38,143 nt of DNA from an uncultured Clostridia bacterium (GTDB taxonomy: Bacteria; Bacillota; Clostridia; UBA1212; UBA1255). The notes under the pieces were generated by a model. It was not told the DNA's origin. It was given only the letters and a program-made list of their open reading frames with translations, and ran no database searches. The stretch lies in assembly GCA_947625435.1 (NCBI GenBank), contig CANQOI010000019.1, forward strand, positions 1 to 38,143. Direction: 5' to 3'. Position numbers and translations under genes: made by a program. Positions 32,628-38,143 of this stretch are shown here, piece after piece. The first letter of the stretch is position 1; every line of letters starts with the position of its first letter.

Positions 32628-32838
32628 AATATAGTTTTAATGTAATTGTGTAATCATTTTGGGCTTCAAGAAAGATAATGTCATGCGGCTCAGCTTTATG
32701 TATGACTTCGGCCATTTCTATTACATCCTGTTCAAGCAATCCGACATTTGATGTTTTTTTCTGAATCTCACGTGCGGCGAAAACCAAGAAGATTTTTTTA
32801 CGACGCGTCCCAAAATCCCGTACTGCCTTCTGATACAT
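32626..32838 (-). CDS. Small ORF of unknown function before the ABC block
   Basis: 70 codons, ATG 32838 with a weak GGTGA site. The protein starts with a basic segment (FGTRRKKIFLVFAAREIQKK), continues with an acidic helix (EQDVIEMAEVIHKAEPHD) and ends DYTITLKLY. I do not recognise it. It ends inside the right part of the hairpin. Loss of one A from the A4 run at 32635-32638 would carry the frame on for 25 more codons to 32559, giving a tail with four Cys spaced C-x3-C-x6-C-x5-C. It lies 60 nt after the Rpn gene and 96 nt before transporter C, all on one strand. Confidence 0.4.
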   Translation of the reverse strand: MYQKAVRDFGTRRKKIFLVFAAREIQKKTSNVGLLEQDVIEMAEVIHKAEPHDIIFLEAQNDYTITLKLY

Positions 32839-32898
32839 TTAGTTTCACCGGTAAAAATATATGAACGCCATATAATGAATACCGGAGAACTTCCCGTT

Positions 32899-33927
32899 TT
32901 AGCTCAAATGTGCCTCTTGCTCTTTCAATTTATTGATCTCGCAGGCTGAAAGCTCTGTAAGCTCCGATATTTCTTCGACACTTTTGCCCATCTTGAGCAT
33001 TTTGAGGGCTATGCTCATTCTGCCTCTGGAGAGTCCTATATTTATGCCCTCGCTTCTGCCTCTGGAGAGCCCTATATTTATGCCTTCGCTCATGCCCTCG
33101 CTTCTGCCCTCTTCCTTTGCTTCACTCATATCCAACCTGTATTTAAGTGCCAGCAGCATATCATCGTGCCTCCATTCCGACCTTTTGGTCATTTCAACAG
33201 CCTTGTCTATCTCCTTGATGAGCTCTACGTCTGTATTCCGTGCGTCGTATACCGACGTGTTGTTCATATATTTAAGAAGCTCCCGCTGATCGCGGCTTAT
33301 CTCTCCTATGTGCCCCGTTGTATTGAAAAATATCTTGTAGGCTTCATCATTTAATAAAATATTTTTGTTTTCCCTGCATATGTTCTCAAAGGAGTATCTG
33401 TAAAAGCCTTTGCCGAACGGGTCGAATTTGCATATGAATATTATATAGCTTGGCCGGAGCTTTGAAAATTCGTCTCCCTTTTGCAGCTGATTTATATCTA
33501 TATGAGACTGATACAGTCTCGCTCTCTTGGGCAGGTGCCCGCTCCTTACAGTCTGCATTTCTATATCATATATTGTCTTACCGTCATCAATATATGCGTC
33601 GAATCTGACCGACCGTCTTCCTACAAGAGGCGATAAGGTCTTTTGCGTCTCTGAAATGACGCTCTTATCATCATGCTGCTCCTCCGGCTCTGCAACATAT
33701 TTTATTTTGTATATTTTATGTTCGGGGAAGAGGCAGCTTACAACCCCTTTGCATATTTCCTCATTCTTCATCACATGTGCGAACATGTAATCATCTGTAA
33801 TATCAATCCTGTCAAGCCATTCCTCATATCCGCTATTATCCTCGCAGGCATAATATTCATATTCGCCTATATGAGGTAAAATGCGGGCGCTCATATACTC
33901 TTCTTTTTGTTTGTAAGCCGTTACCAT
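32899..33927 (-). CDS. Rpn family recombination-promoting nuclease (PD-(D/E)xK transposase-like)
   Basis: 342 aa. Starts with the family pattern DRIDITDDYMFAHVMKNEE, then LVGRRSVRFDAYIDDGKTIY and DIEMQ, which give the D...ExQ nuclease core (about residues 110-125), a KRARLYQSHIDINQLQKG segment, and PSYIIFICKFDPFGKG. The end has a charged GRSEG/INIGLSRG repeat stretch and a final helix. Members cut DNA and promote RecA-independent recombination in E. coli; many lie in variable regions. AAAGGAG stands 9 nt before ATG 33927. It is read in the same direction as the ABC genes; whether it belongs to them or merely landed there is open. Confidence 0.85.
   Translation of the reverse strand: MVTAYKQKEEYMSARILPHIGEYEYYACEDNSGYEEWLDRIDITDDYMFAHVMKNEEICKGVVSCLFPEHKIYKIKYVAEPEEQHDDKSVISETQKTLSPLVGRRSVRFDAYIDDGKTIYDIEMQTVRSGHLPKRARLYQSHIDINQLQKGDEFSKLRPSYIIFICKFDPFGKGFYRYSFENICRENKNILLNDEAYKIFFNTTGHIGEISRDQRELLKYMNNTSVYDARNTDVELIKEIDKAVEMTKRSEWRHDDMLLALKYRLDMSEAKEEGRSEGMSEGINIGLSRGRSEGINIGLSRGRMSIALKMLKMGKSVEEISELTELSACEINKLKEQEAHLS
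33019..33090. repeat. 36-bp tandem repeat inside the Rpn gene
   Basis: Two near-identical 36-bp units (33019-33054 and from 33055) encode INIGLSRGRSEG twice. The period is a multiple of three, so copy-number changes keep the frame. Confidence 0.7.
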
Positions 33928-34067
33928 ACAGCATCACTCCTTTAAAATCATAATCAAATAAAATTATGCAAAACCAAAGTCCTGCCCGGACATTCGTTTT
34001 TTATAATTTACAATTACTATATAAAGGCTGCAAGACACACATTAATAAGTGCGTCAAACCATGGATA

Positions 34068-34079
34068 CTGCATATGCAG
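34068..34079. promoter_or_regulatory. Palindrome CTGCATATGCAG
   Basis: A perfect 12-bp palindrome directly downstream of the -10 box at 34080-34085 on the minus strand. In that position a bound protein would block transcription start. Slight symmetry extends beyond it (ATA on both sides). Confidence 0.5.
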
Positions 34080-34108
34080 AGTATACAACATTTCACAGGA
34101 TGAGGCAA
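34080..34108 (-). promoter_or_regulatory. Promoter of the Rpn / four-gene ABC block
   Basis: Minus strand: TTGCCT (34103-34108), a 17-bp spacer, TATACT (34080-34085), about 150 bp before the Rpn start and just after the end of transporter B. It could drive Rpn, the small ORF and transporters C to F. Confidence 0.5.
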
Positions 34109-34131
34109 TATACAATTTAAAGCAGTCTGTT

Positions 34132-35925
34132 CTAAGTCTGCACAAACGCCTCCGGTTCATAATAAAGATCAGCCTGCTTTTCAAATAATTCTGCGTAAAG
34201 TCCCCGTTTACTTATCAGTTCTTCGTGCGATCCGTCTTCAACAATCCTGCCATGATCGAGCACGATAATACGATCCGCAAGGCGGGCTGTTGCCATTCTA
34301 TGCGTGACAAACACAGCGGTCTTATTCTTTGAAAGTATCAAAAACTGCCTGTAAATAAATTCCTCGCTGTATGCATCCAGTGAAGATGTAGGCTCGTCAA
34401 GGATCAACAAATTTCCGTTTCTGAAATATGCGCGTGAGAGCGCCAGCCTTTGCCATTCTCCGCCTGACAGCTCGGTGCCGTTTTTATATTGTGTGCCGAT
34501 CAATTGCTCAAGTCCATTTTCAAATCTGCTTATAATATTTTGAGCACTGCCTTTTTCCGCTGCTTCTGTGATTGCTTTTGAATCATCAATCCTTTCCACG
34601 TCTCCGAAGGCAATATTTTCACGCACAGAAAGATAATATCTGCAAAAATCCTGCGGAACAATTGAAATGCCGCGTCGGTATACATCTATATTGATGTCTG
34701 AAATTTTGCAATCTCCTACATACAAGCTTCCCGATATTGGCATATTGATCCCTGAAAGAAGCCGTACGAGCGTACTTTTCCCGGCTCCGTTTTCTCCCAC
34801 TATAGCAAGCTTTTCACCGGGGTGCAGCGTAAAATCAATATGTGAGAGAATATCACCTGTTTCTTCCTTATATTTAAAGCATACATCTTTAAATGTTATA
34901 GGCGCTTCCGCATTTATCTCTATACCTTCTTTTGTTTCCTCTTCCGCATTCATAAGCGTCAGATACTTATCCGCCATTATGTATTGCAGTTTTTTATTGC
35001 CTATTTTTGCCACAAAAAGATTAAAATACTGTATCAGATTCCCGCTCGCCGTATAAAACGCTGCAAATCCTCCGGCTGTCAGTTGTCCCTTTATGATAAG
35101 ATAAAATCCAAAGCCAAGTACCGAAAAACTGATCAGATCCTTTATCATCGATACAATGATCTCAATTCCGGTAATTTTAAAATTAAACCTTTCTGTTCTG
35201 TTGAAATTTTCGGTCGCCTTCTCCTTATAGAGACGGGAGAAGAAAGGCATCACGCCCAATATTTTCATATCCTTTACGATATCCTTCTGAAAAAGAAGAC
35301 CACGGTAATATTCTTCTCTTCTTTCCGCCTCTGTCATATCAAGCTGAAACGCTGCACGTTTATTTATCAGCTTTTGGTTTACAATGATAGTTATGACAAG
35401 ATTTACGAGCGACAGCAAAGCCATATAAATGCTGTATTGAAAAAAAACGACCGCCACGAACAGAAATTTCAGAAAGAAATATGCCATATATACATGCTGA
35501 TAAAAATAATCAAGCAGAAAGCCCCCGTTTACAGACATTGCCTGACTGATCAGGTTCCGGTTATCGTTGTTCTCAATATATGATACCGGTAGACGAATTA
35601 CTTTTTTTATGGTATTTTCTGAAATCTTAAGCTGAATTTTATACTCGATTCTTGACGATACGATCCGGGTAAGAGCATATGTTATCTGAGGCAACAGATA
35701 CATCGATGCTCCGTAAACAATAATAAAATAAAAAAACCGCATATCTCCGTACCGCAGTAAATGTGCATCATCTATTGCCATTGCGAGAAATTTAGCACCC
35801 ACTGCATCCAGGCACGATGAAAAAACGGTAATCAATAAGTAAATAAAGACTCCGAGCGGCGCTGTTTTGAATATAAGCTTAAATATATATGCCGTAACAT
35901 TATTTCTGTGCTTTTTCGTTTTCAT
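34132..35925 (-). CDS. ABC exporter half-transporter B
   Basis: 597 aa from ATG 35925 (MKTKKHRNN), which overlaps the 3' end of transporter A by 26 nt; a longer in-frame start at 35976 lies further inside A and is less likely. Six membrane helices, then Walker A GENGAGKSTLVRLLSG, Q-loop VPQDFCRYY, signature LSGGEWQRLALSRAY, Walker B LLILDEPTSSLD, H-loop FVTHRMA. All catalytic residues are intact. The deep overlap with A suggests that the two are made together as a heterodimer. Confidence 0.9.
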   Translation of the reverse strand: MKTKKHRNNVTAYIFKLIFKTAPLGVFIYLLITVFSSCLDAVGAKFLAMAIDDAHLLRYGDMRFFYFIIVYGASMYLLPQITYALTRIVSSRIEYKIQLKISENTIKKVIRLPVSYIENNDNRNLISQAMSVNGGFLLDYFYQHVYMAYFFLKFLFVAVVFFQYSIYMALLSLVNLVITIIVNQKLINKRAAFQLDMTEAERREEYYRGLLFQKDIVKDMKILGVMPFFSRLYKEKATENFNRTERFNFKITGIEIIVSMIKDLISFSVLGFGFYLIIKGQLTAGGFAAFYTASGNLIQYFNLFVAKIGNKKLQYIMADKYLTLMNAEEETKEGIEINAEAPITFKDVCFKYKEETGDILSHIDFTLHPGEKLAIVGENGAGKSTLVRLLSGINMPISGSLYVGDCKISDINIDVYRRGISIVPQDFCRYYLSVRENIAFGDVERIDDSKAITEAAEKGSAQNIISRFENGLEQLIGTQYKNGTELSGGEWQRLALSRAYFRNGNLLILDEPTSSLDAYSEEFIYRQFLILSKNKTAVFVTHRMATARLADRIIVLDHGRIVEDGSHEELISKRGLYAELFEKQADLYYEPEAFVQT

Positions 35926-37714
35926 AATACCACTGTCCCTGTGTTCTGAACATTGTCGCATATTTGCCGTCAGCATTCATTAATTCTTCGTGCGTGCCCA
36001 TTTCGCAGATACGCCCACCTTCCATATAAAGAATTCTGTCCACATTTTTCAGAGCGCCTAAACGGTGCGATATGATCACGGCTGTTTTACCCTTGCTTTC
36101 ACGGAAAAACATTTGAAACAGCCTTTGCTCCGTATCGGGCGAAAGATTCGCGGAAGGTTCATCCAGAATAAAAATCTCAGCACTCCCGGCAAAGCATCTC
36201 AGTATATTGATTTTCTGCCATTCTCCTCCCGACGGCTCAATCTTTCCAAACTGAAGCCCCAATAGTTCTTTTTCCTGTGCCGGATATTTTTTGACTGCGT
36301 CATAAAGGTCGATTTCCTTTACAAGTCTGTCTAAATCATTATTTTTCTCTCTTCCCAAAAGAATATTATCCTCAAAAGATAATTCAAATCTATGATTTTT
36401 CTGACTTACAAAAGCTATCTTCTTTTGTATTTCACTTTTTAATATATCCTTATAATCAATACCGTCTATCAATATTCTCCCGTCCGTAGGCATATAAGAG
36501 CCCATAAGCAAATAAGCAAGCGTGGTCTTACCTGCGCCGTTTTCACCTACTAATGCAACCTTCTCGCCCTGAAATATGGAAAGATTCAGATTTTTAAGAA
36601 CATCACGTTCAGAGCCGGGATATCGGAACGACACATTTTCAAAACGGATTTCTTTCCGGAATGGCTGCTCCAGACTGCGTCCGACCTGTGTATTTTCACT
36701 GTTTATCTGATCCTGATATTCAAACAGATCCGACAGATCACTATATTGAGCTTTCAGAGAGCGGCTCATTTCACCAAGGCTTGACGTTGCAAATCTCAGA
36801 TCCGGAAGATATGCGGCAATGGCTGTAATGATTCCTACAGACATAACGCCTGCTTTGATCCCGATCCCCGCGCTTATCAGAAACAGCAGCATGATCGAAT
36901 TTATAGCTATTTCGTAAAGGCTCTTAACACAAGCATTTTTTTGTGCAAGCCGCAGTTTCGGTTCTCTGAGCTCATTTGTGAGCAATTTCCACCGTTTTAA
37001 AAGATAATGATCATATTGATATATCCTAAGCTCTTTTGCATATTCATTATTGTAAAAAATGCTATTTATATTTGAAAGCTGCCTTTCTTTATCAAAAAGC
37101 TTTATATTCAGTGAATATTCTTTTTCTCCCATAAAAGACAGCATAACAACATATACTGTCAGCATCGCCGCAAATGCGATCGTGCATATTATATTTTTTG
37201 TGCCGATATAAATAAAAAATACAATGATACTGAGTACTGACTGAACAATATTCGTTGTTATGTTAAACAATCTGAAGGGCGACCACACACTGTTTCCCAA
37301 TATATAATCAATCCGTTTTTGATGAGCTTCAAGATCAAGATACTCCGATGAGACCCTGGATATAAGATCTGAAAGCATCAATTGAGATTTAACATACATC
37401 CTTTTAAAGAATTTGTTATTCATGTAATTTGAAAAAACTCCATACAGCTCCAGTAAAAGGGTGCAGAGCATGATAGTGACAAGACATGCCAATGCTTTTT
37501 TCAGAGATGAATCTGTAGCCGTGAGAATATTATCTGTAAACGCCGATACAAGCGCAGCACTGAACACAGGGTATGCGCCGTATACTATCTTTGTCAATAT
37601 GATAACGCATACACCGGATGGGTATGCCGTCCATATATATCGGTATGCTTTCCCTGTCAGAGAAGCTTTGTCCTTCAGGGCTTTAAATAAATTCTGATCT
37701 TTTGTTTTATCCAT
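35900..37714 (-). CDS. ABC exporter half-transporter A (first of six)
   Basis: 604 aa, six membrane helices and an ATPase domain: Walker A GENGAGKTTLAYLLMG (about 395), Q-loop VSQKNHRFE, signature PSGGEWQKI (Pro in place of Leu), Walker B IFILDEPSANLSP, H-loop IISHRLG. ATG 37714 has CCGGAG 10 nt upstream. It follows a good promoter (37839-37867) and a 9-codon upstream ORF. The only gene of the array behind its own visible promoter besides the Rpn block; overlaps B. Confidence 0.9.
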   Translation of the reverse strand: MDKTKDQNLFKALKDKASLTGKAYRYIWTAYPSGVCVIILTKIVYGAYPVFSAALVSAFTDNILTATDSSLKKALACLVTIMLCTLLLELYGVFSNYMNNKFFKRMYVKSQLMLSDLISRVSSEYLDLEAHQKRIDYILGNSVWSPFRLFNITTNIVQSVLSIIVFFIYIGTKNIICTIAFAAMLTVYVVMLSFMGEKEYSLNIKLFDKERQLSNINSIFYNNEYAKELRIYQYDHYLLKRWKLLTNELREPKLRLAQKNACVKSLYEIAINSIMLLFLISAGIGIKAGVMSVGIITAIAAYLPDLRFATSSLGEMSRSLKAQYSDLSDLFEYQDQINSENTQVGRSLEQPFRKEIRFENVSFRYPGSERDVLKNLNLSIFQGEKVALVGENGAGKTTLAYLLMGSYMPTDGRILIDGIDYKDILKSEIQKKIAFVSQKNHRFELSFEDNILLGREKNNDLDRLVKEIDLYDAVKKYPAQEKELLGLQFGKIEPSGGEWQKINILRCFAGSAEIFILDEPSANLSPDTEQRLFQMFFRESKGKTAVIISHRLGALKNVDRILYMEGGRICEMGTHEELMNADGKYATMFRTQGQWYYENEKAQK

Positions 37715-37739
37715 TACTCTTTATCTCCGGAAAAGTATC

Positions 37740-37769
37740 CTACGCACCGTCACACAATTTGTCTGTCAT
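37740..37769 (-). CDS. Nine-codon upstream ORF in the leader of the ABC array
   Basis: ATG 37769 encodes MTDKLCDGA, then TAG at 37740. GGAGG (37778-37782) stands 8 nt before the ATG, a better site than that of the ABC gene 25 nt downstream. It may be a leader peptide whose translation controls transporter A, or chance. Confidence 0.35.
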   Translation of the reverse strand: MTDKLCDGA

Positions 37770-37838
37770 TTTATCATCCTCCGCTGTAAATCGATTTTAT
37801 ACTGTCAAAGAAATAATATTTCACAACCTTTATGCTGT

Positions 37839-37867
37839 ATTATACGTTAATAAACTATCGCTTGCAA
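37839..37867 (-). promoter_or_regulatory. Promoter of ABC transporters A and B
   Basis: Minus strand: TTGCAA (37862-37867), a 17-bp spacer, TATAAT (37839-37844), about 125 bp before the ABC start. Perfect -10 and ideal spacing. Confidence 0.7.
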
Positions 37868-37936
37868 TTTTATTCTTGTCGCCTGCATCTTGTTAACGAC
37901 CTCCTGAGAATTATTTACGCCGCTTAGCAGGAGGCA

Positions 37937-38143
37937 TTACAAAACGGCAGCTTCGTTTATCAGAATAAGATCGGGATTCTCCGGGTTCAGATCAAGCAGT
38001 CGATCCTTGAAGCCGCTTTTTGAAAACACGCCGTAGAGAATTTTATAATCCGGAAAGGCTTTTTGGAGATCTTTAGATTGCTCGGCTTTCTTTCGCAGAT
38101 CGAAGTAAACGTCGGCGTCAATTGGCTTTTGGTGATATTTGCA
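37937..38143 (-). CDS. ATP-binding protein with DUF234-type C-terminus, partial
   Basis: The last 68 codons of a gene that enters from the right edge, ending TAA at 37937-37939. It reads CKYHQKPIDADVYFDLRKKA, then FPDYKILYGVFSKSGFKDRL and PDLILINEAAVL. The CxW/Y-x-x-x-P-ID start and the LFSKSGF motif are typical of the DUF234 nuclease-like end of archaeal-type AAA ATPases found in many gut bacteria. The ATPase part lies outside the window. Not part of the ABC operon, since the promoter at 37839-37867 lies between. Confidence 0.7.
   Translation of the reverse strand, partial: CKYHQKPIDADVYFDLRKKAEQSKDLQKAFPDYKILYGVFSKSGFKDRLLDLNPENPDLILINEAAVL

Noticed and set aside
33019-33090. CRISPR-like or other array
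   Set aside because: Only two adjacent units without spacers, in frame within a coding repeat of the Rpn protein.
34017-34091. 24-codon hydrophobic minus-strand ORF (MLYTLHMQ...) as a peptide gene
   Set aside because: No ribosome binding site, and it begins upstream of the mapped -10 box, so that promoter would not transcribe it whole.

Overview
The window looks like the chromosome of a spore-forming member of the Clostridia (Eubacteriales; an uncultured Oscillospiraceae or Christensenellaceae-like gut organism is my guess). The reasons are a SleB-type cortex hydrolase, DUF402 and DUF1540 proteins, a Clostridia-style ECF sigma factor with a large C-terminal extension, strong GGAGG ribosome binding sites and intrinsic terminators. 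No rRNA or CRISPR array is visible. There is one tRNA, tRNA-Ser(GCT).

Layout. (1) 1-8.3 kb is native-looking DNA, rich in ATA (Ile) and AAG (Lys) codons: a spore cortex hydrolase (minus), a DUF402 protein, an atypical PRPP synthetase, a lipoprotein-type alkaline phosphatase behind a Pho-box-like repeat, a MATE exporter and a GH78 rhamnosidase-like enzyme. (2) 8.3-19.6 kb is an accessory region with different codon use (ATC/ATT for Ile) and many broken genes: a Fic gene without its catalytic core, an XRE regulator with a palindromic operator, a 535-aa sigma factor, a group II intron remnant, a LysR gene divergent from an overlapping lgt-chrA-chrA-MBL operon, truncated MBL, HD and Sir2 genes, an ArsR-Tag fusion, an EamA half-transporter, a ferredoxin-thioredoxin-reductase-like/thioredoxin pair and a truncated two-gene cassette. 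It stops at the 3' end of the tRNA-Ser gene. (3) 19.6-25.2 kb is native-looking again: a Ca2+/Na+ antiporter, a phosphohexomutase, a helicase-like protein with eroded motifs and a DUF1540 protein. (4) 25.3-37.7 kb holds six full-length TMD-NBD ABC exporter half-transporters, all on the minus strand, in two blocks (two genes, then four). Between the blocks lie an Rpn-type nuclease and a small ORF. The 5'-truncated end of a DUF234-type ATPase gene sits at the right edge.

How the genes may work together. The six ABC proteins could form three heterodimers, since overlapping neighbours pair naturally. The first block has a good promoter and a 9-codon upstream ORF with a strong ribosome binding site. 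The second block begins behind another promoter with a 12-bp palindrome. Immediately before its first ABC gene, a 70-codon ORF would gain a four-cysteine C-terminal tail if one A were removed from an A4 run, and that DNA also folds into a long hairpin. This array is the best candidate for an undescribed system, but its substrate is unknown.

Two further signals cross gene boundaries. The heptamer GTAAAAT/ATTTTAC is strongly over-represented by hand count, mainly in the native segments and even where it forces rare codons. A perfect 26-bp inverted repeat joins the lysR 3' end to the arsR-tag leader and suggests an inversion. All functions are inferred from reading the sequence; no database search was run.
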